NCBI RefSeq assembly: GCF_016722895.1
Contig: NZ_JAEQNA010000001.1
Span: 372,001-436,000 of the forward strand
Source of the DNA: Ramlibacter aurantiacus
Lineage (GTDB): Bacteria; Pseudomonadota; Gammaproteobacteria; Burkholderiales; Burkholderiaceae_C
DNA: 64,000 nucleotides
Direction of reading: 5' to 3'
The notes below the pieces were generated by a model. It saw nothing but the letters and a program-made list of their open reading frames with translations, was not told the origin of the DNA and did no database searches. The position numbers and the translations under genes were made by a program. Below, piece by piece: positions 26,251 through 34,460 of the stretch (its first letter is position 1; every line of letters starts with the position of its first letter).

Positions 26251-26576
26251 AGATCAAGCCGGTCATACCTCGGGAGCAGGCGCATCGGGACGTCGAGGAC
26301 GCCATCGCGTACCACCTGGAAGAAAACGCCGAGTCAGCCGCGCTGGGCTTCATCGACGCCTTGGAAAAGGCGTACAGCCACATCAGCCGCCGTCCGGCCA
26401 CGGGCTCTCCGCGTTACTCGCACGAGCTGGCCCTGGACGGCCTGCGGTGCTGGCCGCTGACGCGATACCCCTATCTCATCTTCTACGTCGAGCATGCCGA
26501 TCACGTCGATGTCTGGCGTGTGCTGCACGGCCGGCGCGACATTCCGGCATGGATCGAAGAACCCGGCGGGGTCTGA
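26247..26576 (+). CDS. parE: ParE-type toxin
   Basis: 109 residues from a GTG overlapping the antitoxin stop. The RelE/ParE fold is recognisable: AHRDVEDAIAYHLEENA, ALGFIDALEKAYSHISRRPATGS, then the core RCWPLTRYPYLIFYVEHADHVDVWRVLHGRRDIP. ParE toxins inhibit DNA gyrase; a RelE-type activity on ribosomes is not excluded. The stop is one base from the stop of the convergent CBS/DUF294 gene. Confidence 0.92.
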   Translation: MKIKPVIPREQAHRDVEDAIAYHLEENAESAALGFIDALEKAYSHISRRPATGSPRYSHELALDGLRCWPLTRYPYLIFYVEHADHVDVWRVLHGRRDIPAWIEEPGGV

Positions 26577-26577
26577 C

Positions 26578-28083
26578 TCAAATCCTGCGGCCGTACCGTT
26601 GCACCAGCACCGCCTGCAACTGCTGCACCACGCGGAAGGCGTCGCGCAGTTGGGACCGTTCCAGGTTCGACAGCGATGCCAGTGCCACATGGTTGTCGGG
26701 CTGCTCGCCCGCGGCGGCCTGGCGCGCCTGGTGGGCCAGGCGGATGCGGCCGATGAAGTCGAGGGCGTCCCGCAGGTCGCGCGCGGCTTCGGGGCTGACC
26801 TCGCCGGCACCGCCGGCGGCCTGCAGGCGGTCGTGGGTGTTGACCTCGGGCAGGCCGGCCGCCAGCGCATAGATGCGGGCCAGGTCCACCACGGGCACCA
26901 CGCCGGCGTGCTTGAGGTCCACGCGGCCGGCATACTCGCCTTCGCGCTGCGTGGTGATGCGGCCGAACAGGCCCAGCGGTGGGCGGTGCTTCAGGGCGTT
27001 GCCCACCATGTACGCCAGGAACAGGCTGTTGCCGCGGGTGCGCTCCAGCACCCCGGCGCGCAGCGCGTCGAGCAGGCCGGCCTGTCCATGCACCGCGCGC
27101 AGGTCGAAGAAGACCGAGGTGAGCATGAGCGCCATCGGATCGGGCGTATCGATCCACTGCTGGAAGTACTGCGCCCAGCGGCGCACCGGCTGCCGCCAGC
27201 GATCGGTCATCGCCATGATCTCGCCTGGACAGTGGATGTAGCCGCAGGCGTCGAGTCCGTCGCAGACGAAGGTGGTGAACGCCCGGAACCACTCGCCGTG
27301 CTCGGCCTCGTCGTAGCGGTCGTCCAGCACCAGGCAGTTGTCCTGGTCGGATCGGGCGGTCTGCTCCTGCCGCGCCTGCGAGCCGGCGGCGACCCACGCA
27401 TAGTCCACCGGCGCCGGTCCCAGCCGCGCGCCGGCCAGCTGGATCAGGCGCACCGTCACCGCGTCGGTGATGCTGGTGATGATGCGGCCCGCGCTCTCGG
27501 TGCCCGCTCCGGCCGCCGCCAGGTGCCGCTGCAGCAGCGGCACGCGCTGGGTCACGCGCACCAGGCCGTCCACATCCGGTTGCCGGTAGATCTCCCCCGC
27601 CAGGTGCACGGGCGAGGTGCCGTGCCGCTCGTTCAGGTCCGAGGCGGTGACGATGCCCACGGCCCTGCCGTCCGCCATCACCGGCACGTGGTGGATGTTG
27701 TGCCGGGCCATCAGCGACAGCGCTTCGTAGGCGGGCCGGCTGTCGTCCAGGGTCAGGGGGGCCAAGGTCGCGATGTCGGCCACCGGCCGCTGCGGATCCA
27801 GGCCTTCGGCGAGCACCCGGTTGCGCAGGTCCCGGTCGGTCACGAGTCCGAAGAGCAGGCCCTGCTCCACCAGCATCACCGACGAGGCGCGCTCCTGGCG
27901 CATGAGGGTCGCCACCTCGCGGATGCTCGCCTGCGGCGGAGCAATGACCGGCGGGCGCTGCAGCAGGTCGCGCAGCGGCGTGGCGAGCAGGTTCAGCCCG
28001 GTGGCAACTGCCGCCGGTGAACCCGGGATGTCAAGGTTGCGTGGCACGCGCCGAGGATACGGGAGGCCACGCCCGCCCGCCAT
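26578..28083 (-). CDS. CBS-pair / DUF294 nucleotidyltransferase-like protein
   Basis: 501 residues. Two CBS motifs (about 44-95 and 103-155, the first with LLFGLVTDRDLRNRVLAEG) should bind an adenine nucleotide. The DUF294 domain follows, with a nucleotidyltransferase-like core GSQARQEQ (234-241) and the acidic SDQDN (245-249), then a helical DUF294 C-terminal half. An upstream cyclic-nucleotide domain, common in relatives, is absent. From memory, relatives often lie beside ActP-type symporters and a DnaQ-like exonuclease in Pseudomonas and Vibrio, which fits this site. Neither the ATG at 28083 nor an in-frame GTG at 28047 has a good ribosome-binding site. Confidence 0.88.
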   Translation of the reverse strand: MAGGRGLPYPRRVPRNLDIPGSPAAVATGLNLLATPLRDLLQRPPVIAPPQASIREVATLMRQERASSVMLVEQGLLFGLVTDRDLRNRVLAEGLDPQRPVADIATLAPLTLDDSRPAYEALSLMARHNIHHVPVMADGRAVGIVTASDLNERHGTSPVHLAGEIYRQPDVDGLVRVTQRVPLLQRHLAAAGAGTESAGRIITSITDAVTVRLIQLAGARLGPAPVDYAWVAAGSQARQEQTARSDQDNCLVLDDRYDEAEHGEWFRAFTTFVCDGLDACGYIHCPGEIMAMTDRWRQPVRRWAQYFQQWIDTPDPMALMLTSVFFDLRAVHGQAGLLDALRAGVLERTRGNSLFLAYMVGNALKHRPPLGLFGRITTQREGEYAGRVDLKHAGVVPVVDLARIYALAAGLPEVNTHDRLQAAGGAGEVSPEAARDLRDALDFIGRIRLAHQARQAAAGEQPDNHVALASLSNLERSQLRDAFRVVQQLQAVLVQRYGRRI

Positions 28084-28104
28084 CGGCGAGGCGCGTTCGC
28101 CCGC

Positions 28105-28974
28105 TCAAGCGGCGGGTGCCACGGCCGCTGCGAGGGTCCGCAGGTAGTCGCGCATCGACAGCAGCGGCCGCCCGGCCAGCAGTTGCGCATCGGGCCGCAC
28201 CGCTTCGTACTCGCCCGCGCCGCAGGCCAGGCGCAGGTTGACTTGCGCCTCCACCACGAATCCGGGCATGCCGCGCGCGGCCAGCAGCGAGCTGTATTCA
28301 CCGGCCGGCATGTCACGCGCGGCGATATGCTGGCCCCACACGTCGGCAGCGAGCTCGGCCACCTCGAACAGGTCCAGCGCCTGCGTGCCGGTCAGCTCGT
28401 AGGCCGTCTCGGGCTGCTCGAGCGTCAAGGCCCCGGCGCTCGCGGCGCCGACATCCTGGCGCGCGATGTAGGCCACCTTCCCCCGGGCGCCGGGCAGGGC
28501 CAGCTCGCCCGTGGACAGCGCGCGCCGCAGGGCCGACTCCAGGTTCTCGAAGTAATGGTTGTTGCGCAGGAAGGTGTGGGCGATGCCGCTCTCGCGCGCG
28601 TACGACTCGGTGGCCGCATGGGCCTGGGCGAAGGGGAACAGGCTGGAGCGGACCGGATTGGTGAAGCTGGTGTAGAAGAACCGCGCGCCCATGGGCCGTG
28701 CGATGTCGATCACGGCCTTGTGCTGCTGGATGCGTTTGTCGTTGGTGCCGTGCCCGCAGATGACCATCACCGACCGTGACCCGCTCAGCGCCTCTTCGAC
28801 CGTCCCGGGCCGGTCGAAATCGACCGTCGCCACGCGAAAGCCCTGCTGGCGAAGGTCGTCGATGGCCGCCGGCGTGCGGGTGCCCAGCGTCACCTGTTGC
28901 GGCTGCACGCGCAGCCCCAGTTCCTGCGCCGTGGCGCGACCCAGCTTTCCCGACGCTCCCGTCACAGTGATCAT
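28105..28974 (-). CDS. NmrA-like NAD(P)-binding protein (SDR_a5 type)
   Basis: 289 residues. The N-terminal VTGASGKLGRATAQELG is a Rossmann nucleotide site. The layout matches atypical SDRs related to NmrA and quinone oxidoreductase 2: no Tyr-x3-Lys in the usual place, and a FFYTSFTNP/HAATESYARESGIAHTFLRNNHYFEN stretch. Such proteins act as redox sensors or NADPH-dependent quinone reductases. It is the last gene of the CoA-catabolism operon, 12 nt after the acyl-CoA ligase stop. Confidence 0.85.
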   Translation of the reverse strand: MITVTGASGKLGRATAQELGLRVQPQQVTLGTRTPAAIDDLRQQGFRVATVDFDRPGTVEEALSGSRSVMVICGHGTNDKRIQQHKAVIDIARPMGARFFYTSFTNPVRSSLFPFAQAHAATESYARESGIAHTFLRNNHYFENLESALRRALSTGELALPGARGKVAYIARQDVGAASAGALTLEQPETAYELTGTQALDLFEVAELAADVWGQHIAARDMPAGEYSSLLAARGMPGFVVEAQVNLRLACGAGEYEAVRPDAQLLAGRPLLSMRDYLRTLAAAVAPAA

Positions 28975-28986
28975 TCGAAGTTCCGT

Positions 28987-30507
28987 TCAGGTGGATTGCC
29001 GGTATTGCTCGCGCAAGACGTTCTTCTGGATCTTGCCGATCGCGGTCTTCGGAAAGTCATCGACGATGCGGATGGAGCGCGGTCGCTTGAAGCGGGCCAG
29101 CCGCGTGGCGCAGAAGTCGATCAGCTCGGCTTCGCTGGCCGCGTGACCGGTCTTCAGCTGCACATGCGCCACCGGCAGCTCGCCCCAGGTCGCATCGGGC
29201 ACGCCGAAGACGGCGCACTCGGCCACCGCTTCGTGTTCGTACAGCACGATCTCGATTTCCTTGGGGTAGATGTTCTCGCCGCCGGAAATGATCATGTCCT
29301 TGGAGCGGTCCACGAGGGTGAGAAAGCCCTGCTCGTCGCGCGTGGCCAGGTCACCGCTCCAGGCCCAGCCGTGCTTGCGGAAGCTGGCGGTCTGCCCGGG
29401 TTCGCCGTAGTACTCGATCATCACGTTCTCGCCGCGCGCACAGATCTCGCCCACCTCGCCCGGCGCGACCGGCCGGCCTTCGGTGTCGAGCAGCGCCAGG
29501 TCGGCGTTGTAGGCCTGTCGCCCCACGCTGCCGAGCTTGCGGTCCAGGTCCTCGTGCTTCATGACGGCCACGATGCCCATCTCGGACTGGCCGTAGAACT
29601 GCGTCAGGCGCAGCCCCGGCAGCTTCTCCATCACGGTGCGCTGCACCCAGTCGGGCATGGGCGCACCGGAGAAGTTGAGCCGGGTCCAGCTGGCGTAGTC
29701 GGCCACGTCGAACCCGGGGTCGGAGACGATCATGCCGACCTGCGTGGGCACCATGAAGCTGGCGCTGACCCGGTGCTCGCGCACCTGCTGCGCGAACACG
29801 CGCACGTCCCACTTCGTCAGCAGGACCACCGTGGCCCCCAGCAGCACGGCCGGCTGCAACATGATGTTGAGGGCGGCCACGTGGAACAGCGGGGTGACGA
29901 TGGCCACCACGTCGAACTCGGTCAGCCGGCTTTCCACCACCACGGTGTGCGCCGTCACCGCGCGTGAGCGGTGGTTGGCCAGCACGCCCTTGGGCCGTCC
30001 GGTGGTGCCGCCGGTATAGGTCATGCAGAAGGCCTCGTCCTCGTGCAGGTCCACCCCGGGCAGGCTCACCGGCTGCGGCGCGATGAAGCGCTCGAACGAC
30101 GGCCACTGCGGCAACTCGGCGCCGATGACCACGACGTGCCGCAGCTGGGGCAACCGGGGCAGCACGCTCCGCACGCGCTCCACGAAGGGCTCCTCGACCA
30201 GCAGCACCTCGGCGTCGGCCTTGGCCAGCACGAATTGCAGCTCGTCGGGCGCGTACAGCACCGACACGTTCACCAGCACGCAGCCGCTGCGCGCCGTGCC
30301 GAAGAAGGCTTCGACGTACTCGGTGCGGTTGCGCGAGAGGATCGCCACCTTGGCGCCCCGCGCGAGCCCCAGCGAGGCCAGCGCATGCGCGAGCTGGTTC
30401 GATCGCTCCTCCAGCTCGTGGTAGCTGGTGCGCCGGTCCTGCCAGATGACGGCAGTCTTGTCCGGAAAGCGCTCCGCCGCGCGGCGCAGCATGTCCCCTG
30501 TCAACAC
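28987..30507 (-). CDS. Acyl-CoA synthetase (AMP-dependent ligase)
   Basis: 506 residues from a GTG with AAGGA 7 nt upstream; the ATG at 30493 is the alternative. ANL-family motifs are complete: TYTGGTTGRPKGV (P-loop), FYGQSEMG, the WSGDLATRDEQGFLTLVDRSKD core, SGGENIYPKEIE, and the C-terminal catalytic Lys in PKTAIGKIQKN. It activates a carboxylate as acyl-AMP and then acyl-CoA. Given the operon, the substrate is probably the acid imported by the ABC system; the chain length or ring cannot be told. Confidence 0.95.
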   Translation of the reverse strand: MLTGDMLRRAAERFPDKTAVIWQDRRTSYHELEERSNQLAHALASLGLARGAKVAILSRNRTEYVEAFFGTARSGCVLVNVSVLYAPDELQFVLAKADAEVLLVEEPFVERVRSVLPRLPQLRHVVVIGAELPQWPSFERFIAPQPVSLPGVDLHEDEAFCMTYTGGTTGRPKGVLANHRSRAVTAHTVVVESRLTEFDVVAIVTPLFHVAALNIMLQPAVLLGATVVLLTKWDVRVFAQQVREHRVSASFMVPTQVGMIVSDPGFDVADYASWTRLNFSGAPMPDWVQRTVMEKLPGLRLTQFYGQSEMGIVAVMKHEDLDRKLGSVGRQAYNADLALLDTEGRPVAPGEVGEICARGENVMIEYYGEPGQTASFRKHGWAWSGDLATRDEQGFLTLVDRSKDMIISGGENIYPKEIEIVLYEHEAVAECAVFGVPDATWGELPVAHVQLKTGHAASEAELIDFCATRLARFKRPRSIRIVDDFPKTAIGKIQKNVLREQYRQST

Positions 30508-30521
30508 GTCGCGATCCTTCT

Positions 30522-31682
30522 TCAGCGGTTGCGGACCAGCGCATGGCCGATGCGCATCTTCATCAGCTCGTTCGGCCCGTCCACCAGCTGCGTTACCTTG
30601 GCGTCGCGCAGCAGGCGCTCCACGTGGTACTGCCGGTAGTTGCCGTAGGCGCCGAACATCTGCACCGCCTCGATGGCGACCTTCATCGCCATGTCCGAGC
30701 AGTGCGACTTGACCATCGCGCAGTAGCGGCCCACCTCGGGGCTGGAGATGTCGTCCACCGAATCCATCCAGCGCGCCACCTGGTAGACGAAGGCCCGCGA
30801 GCTCTCGATCTGCGTCTGCATCTCGGCCAGCTTGAACTGCAGGGCCTGGTGCTCGATGAGCGGCTTGCCGAAGGTGTGGCGCTCCTTCGCGCGGGCCAGG
30901 GCCAGGTCGAACGCGCCCTGCGCGATGCCCAGCGCCTGCGTGCCGCCGCCCAGGCGCCCGACGTTCAGGGCCTGCGCGAAGATCTTCAGGCCACCGCCCT
31001 CTTCCCCGAGCAGTTGCACCGCCGGCACGCGCACCTCCTTCAGGTGCACGTCGGCCGGGGGCAGCTGCCGGTACCCCATCAGGTCGTCGGGCTCGCCCAC
31101 CGTCAGGCCCGGCGTTCCCTTGTGGATCACGAAGGCCGAGATGCCCTTGGTGCCCTTGCTGCGGTCGGTGATGGCGAACACCAGGTACATGCCCGCGGCC
31201 GCCGCCAGCGAAGCCACGCGCTTGTCGCCGGTGATGACCCAGTGGTCGCCGTCGCGGCGCGCCTCGGTCTTCATGCGCGCCAGGTCCGCGCCCACGTCGG
31301 GCTCGGTGATGGCGATGCAGGTGAGGTCGCCCTGCGACATGCGTTTCAGGCAGTCGTCGCGCAGCGCGGCCTCGCGCGCGTTGGTGAAGATCAGGTAGGA
31401 ACAGGCCTCGTGCGAGACGATGTTGGCGAAGCCGCCATCGACCTTGGCGATCTCTTCTTCGGCCAGCACCACGGTGAACAGGTCGTGCCCGCCGCCACCC
31501 AGCTCCTTGGGAATATGCAGCTTGAGCAGCCCCTCGCGCTCCAGCAGGTGGATGGCGTCCCACCATTCCCTGGAGTGGCCGGTCTGGCGGTCGATCTCGA
31601 TGATGGTCTCGTTGATCTTGCGGGCGGCGGCGGCGGCGGTTTCGCGCACCGCGGCCTGTTCCGCCGTGAAAGTGTGGAGCAT
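30522..31682 (-). CDS. Acyl-CoA dehydrogenase
   Basis: 386 residues, full length. FAD-binding segments CIAITEPDVGAD and HWVITGDKRVASLAAAA are present, as is RHTFGKPLIEHQALQFKLAEM. In the C-terminal loop where many family members have the catalytic base as YEGT, this protein has VDGPNE, so Asp replaces Glu, as in the ACAD10/11-like branch. It oxidises acyl-CoA to enoyl-CoA, passing electrons to ETF. AAGGA precedes the ATG. It lies between the thiolase and the ligase. Confidence 0.94.
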   Translation of the reverse strand: MLHTFTAEQAAVRETAAAAARKINETIIEIDRQTGHSREWWDAIHLLEREGLLKLHIPKELGGGGHDLFTVVLAEEEIAKVDGGFANIVSHEACSYLIFTNAREAALRDDCLKRMSQGDLTCIAITEPDVGADLARMKTEARRDGDHWVITGDKRVASLAAAAGMYLVFAITDRSKGTKGISAFVIHKGTPGLTVGEPDDLMGYRQLPPADVHLKEVRVPAVQLLGEEGGGLKIFAQALNVGRLGGGTQALGIAQGAFDLALARAKERHTFGKPLIEHQALQFKLAEMQTQIESSRAFVYQVARWMDSVDDISSPEVGRYCAMVKSHCSDMAMKVAIEAVQMFGAYGNYRQYHVERLLRDAKVTQLVDGPNELMKMRIGHALVRNR

Positions 31683-31699
31683 GCAGGGTCCTTGCAGAT

Positions 31700-32866
31700 T
31701 CAGACAGTGAGGATGTGGACGGCCACCGAGGCCGACTCGCCGCAGACGGTGCCGCCGGCGTTGTGCGCCAGGGCGGCTTTCGCGCCCGGCACCTGCCGCG
31801 CACCCGCCGTTTGGCGCAGTTGCCAGACCAGCTCGCACAGCTGCGCGACGCCGGTGGCGCCCACCGGATGGCCGCGCGCGATCAGGCCGCCGCTGGTGTT
31901 GACCGGAAGCCGCCCGCCAAGCGCCGGCGCGCCCGATTCGATGAAGGCGGGTCCGCCGTTCGCCTCGCAGAAGCCCAGCTTCTCGTACAGCATCAGTTCG
32001 CTCGCGGCGGTGGTGTCGTGCACCTCGGCCACCGAGATGTCCGCCGGCGTGAGGCCGGCCATGGCGTAGGCCGCCTCGGCGGCATCCTGGGCGGTGCGCC
32101 CCGCCAGCGGACCGGGCGTGCCACCGGATCGCAGCACCGACGCGGCGATCCGCACGGCCGCCCCGTTCGCGTGCCGGCGCCGGAAGGCGTCAGAACAGAT
32201 GACGATCGCCGCCGCGCCGTCGCTGATCGGCGAGCACATCAGGCGCGTCAGCGGCGGCGCGACCACGGGCGCCGCCAGGATCTCTTCGACCGTGTTCGCC
32301 TCGCGGTAATGCGCCAGTGGGTTGAGCGAGGCATGGGCGCGGCTCTTGGCGGCCACCAGCGCCACGTGCCGCAGCGCCGCGCCCGAGGCTTGCATGTAGC
32401 GCTCCAGCCGCTTGCTCGACTCGGTGAGGAAGGCGCTCTGCCCTGCCGGCGAGTTGGCGAGTTCGACATCGGTGGCCGAGGCCAGCGCCCGCATCGACAC
32501 CTGCCGGTCGGGGTGGTAGAGCTTCTCGAAGCCGACGACCAGCACGGCTTCGTGCAGGCCCGAGGCCACCGCCAGCCAGCCCTGGTGCGCGGCCGTGGCG
32601 CCGGTGGCACAGGCGTTCTCCACGTTGACCACCGGAATGCCGGTGATGCCCATGGCGTTGAGCACCACCTGCCCGCGGATCGACTCCTGGCCGGTCACGA
32701 TGCCGGCCATGGAGTTGGCGCAGTAGGCGGCCTGCAGCTGGTCCTGCGCGATACCGGCGTCGACCAGCGCCGCGGTGACGGCTTCTCGCGCGAGGTCCTT
32801 CAGCGAGCGATCGGGATGGCGGGCGAACGGCGTCATGCCGACGCCGACGATGTGGGCGGGCTGCAT
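31700..32866 (-). CDS. Thiolase-family protein (SCP-x / acetyl-CoA acetyltransferase type)
   Basis: 388 residues. Nucleophile Cys86 in NVENACATGA; the C-terminal NTSGGLIARGHPVGATG carries the His, and HNAGGTVCGE the second Cys. The sequence is of the lipid-transfer/SCP-x thiolase subgroup, which often acts on branched or aromatic 3-ketoacyl-CoAs. The ATG shares a base with the permease stop (TGATG), with GGGAG upstream, so start 32866 is chosen over 32893. It would release acetyl- or propionyl-CoA in the operon's pathway. Confidence 0.92.
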   Translation of the reverse strand: MQPAHIVGVGMTPFARHPDRSLKDLAREAVTAALVDAGIAQDQLQAAYCANSMAGIVTGQESIRGQVVLNAMGITGIPVVNVENACATGATAAHQGWLAVASGLHEAVLVVGFEKLYHPDRQVSMRALASATDVELANSPAGQSAFLTESSKRLERYMQASGAALRHVALVAAKSRAHASLNPLAHYREANTVEEILAAPVVAPPLTRLMCSPISDGAAAIVICSDAFRRRHANGAAVRIAASVLRSGGTPGPLAGRTAQDAAEAAYAMAGLTPADISVAEVHDTTAASELMLYEKLGFCEANGGPAFIESGAPALGGRLPVNTSGGLIARGHPVGATGVAQLCELVWQLRQTAGARQVPGAKAALAHNAGGTVCGESASVAVHILTV

Positions 32867-33624
32867 CAGAGCTCCCTGCGTGACGGTTGCCATCTCATGA
32901 CGCGCCCTTCGAGCAGCTTCATGGCCTCGTTGAGCAGCACCGCGAGCACGGCCAGCACGATGATGATGGCGAACACCTGCGCGGTATCGAACATGTTCGC
33001 GGCCCTGGCGATCATCTGCCCCAGCCCGTACTGGCCGGCGATCATCTCGCCGACGATGGTGCCGATCAGGGCCAGGCCGATGCTCACGCGCAGCCCCGCG
33101 AAGATGAAGGTCATCGAGGCCGGCAGCAGCACGCGGCGCGCGATCAGCCCGTTGCTCGCGCCCATGGTGCGGGCGGCGTTCACCAGGTTCTGGTCGATCT
33201 CGCGCACGCCGGTGTAGGTGTTCAGCAGCATCACGAAGAACACCAGCGACGCGGCCAGGGCCACCTTGGAGCTTTCGCCGATGCCGAACCACACCAGGAA
33301 CAGCGGCGCCAGCGCCACGCGCGGCAGGCTGTACAAGGCCATGATGAACGGCTCCAGCAGCCGGAAGGCGCCGCGCCAGTGGGCGAGCGCGAAGCCCGAC
33401 GCCACCCCCAGCACGCCACCGATCAGCAGCCCCAGCAGCGTTTCGCGCAGCGTCACGACGACGTTGGTCCAGAAGAAGCCGCTGAACAGCGCCTCGGACA
33501 ACCAGCTCGCCACCTTGGTCGGGCGGCTCATCACGTAGTCCTGCACCAGCCCCGACCACGCCGCGGCTTCCCACAGCGCCAGCACCACGGCCAGGAACAG
33601 CAGCCGATAGAAATTGAGCTTCAT
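32866..33624 (-). CDS. ABC transporter permease (SsuC/TauC type)
   Basis: 252 residues, about six helices. The EAA-type loop NAARTMGASNGLIARRVLLPASMTF region is present (Ala-x3-Gly pattern). It belongs to the nitrate/sulfonate/taurine/thiamine-precursor importer family. ATGA overlap with the ATPase gene and TGATG overlap with the thiolase gene show tight co-translation of transporter and catabolic genes. Confidence 0.94.
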   Translation of the reverse strand: MKLNFYRLLFLAVVLALWEAAAWSGLVQDYVMSRPTKVASWLSEALFSGFFWTNVVVTLRETLLGLLIGGVLGVASGFALAHWRGAFRLLEPFIMALYSLPRVALAPLFLVWFGIGESSKVALAASLVFFVMLLNTYTGVREIDQNLVNAARTMGASNGLIARRVLLPASMTFIFAGLRVSIGLALIGTIVGEMIAGQYGLGQMIARAANMFDTAQVFAIIIVLAVLAVLLNEAMKLLEGRVMRWQPSRREL

Positions 33625-34460
33625 TCCAGAGTGATCTCTTTGCGTAGCGACTGCCACACCTGCACGAACAGGCTGTTGTAGGCCGGGTGCTGCACGATGG
33701 TTTCGATGGCGCGCGGCCGCTCGATCGGCACCGGGTACTCCTCCTTGATGGAGCCGGGTCGGTTGGTGAACAGCATCACCCGGTCGGACAGGGCGATGGC
33801 CTCGGACAGGTCGTGCGTGACGAACAGCACCGTCAGGCCGGTCGAGTCCCATAGCCGCAGCAACTCTTCCTGCATCAACAGGCGCGTCTGCGCGTCCAGG
33901 GCTCCGAAGGGTTCGTCCATCAGCAGCACCTTGGGCTGCTGCGCCAGCAGGCGTGCCAGCTGCACGCGCTTGCGCATGCCGCCCGAGAGCTGCCACGGAT
34001 AGGCCTGGGCGAAGGCCCCCACGCCCACTTTCTTGAGCAGCGACAGGCACAGGCCGTCGTCCTTGCGGCCCACCGCGTCGAGCGGAAAGCGCACGTTCTC
34101 CAGCGCGGTGGCCCAAGGCAGCAGCGTGTCCGACTGGAACATGTAGCCCACTGCCGGGTTGCCCAGGGTGATGGGCTTGCCATCGAGTTCGCAGCTGCCG
34201 GCGTCGGGCGGGATCAGGCCGGAGATGACCGACAGCAGCGTGCTCTTGCCGCAACCGGAGGGACCGACGATGGAACAGAACTCACCCTCGCCCAAGGACA
34301 GGTCGACGCCTTGCAGCACCTCCACCCGGCCGCCCCCCGCCTGCGGGAAGCTGAGCGACACACCCTTGACCTGCAATTTCGGCGCGGCGCCCATCGGCTG
34401 CTGCCCCGGCGCGCGCTCGGCATCGAGCACGCGCAGCCCCTCGGCCGTTCTCATTTCCAT
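33621..34460 (-). CDS. ABC transporter ATP-binding protein (SsuB/TauB type)
   Basis: 279 residues. Walker A GPSGCGKST, Q-loop MFQSD, signature LSGGMRKR, Walker B VLLMDEPFGALD and switch His in VTHDLSEA are all present. It energises import with the adjacent permease and binding protein. Two starts are possible: 34460 (MEMRTAEG) and 34454, which overlaps the binding-protein stop as ATGA; neither has a clear ribosome-binding site. Confidence 0.95.
   Translation of the reverse strand: MEMRTAEGLRVLDAERAPGQQPMGAAPKLQVKGVSLSFPQAGGGRVEVLQGVDLSLGEGEFCSIVGPSGCGKSTLLSVISGLIPPDAGSCELDGKPITLGNPAVGYMFQSDTLLPWATALENVRFPLDAVGRKDDGLCLSLLKKVGVGAFAQAYPWQLSGGMRKRVQLARLLAQQPKVLLMDEPFGALDAQTRLLMQEELLRLWDSTGLTVLFVTHDLSEAIALSDRVMLFTNRPGSIKEEYPVPIERPRAIETIVQHPAYNSLFVQVWQSLRKEITLE

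Noticed and set aside
28987..31803. Single 938-codon fusion protein of acyl-CoA dehydrogenase and ligase
   Set aside because: The 5' two-fifths of that frame are a shadow of the dehydrogenase, which is encoded in another frame with its own start and stop; the ligase begins at the GTG at 30507.
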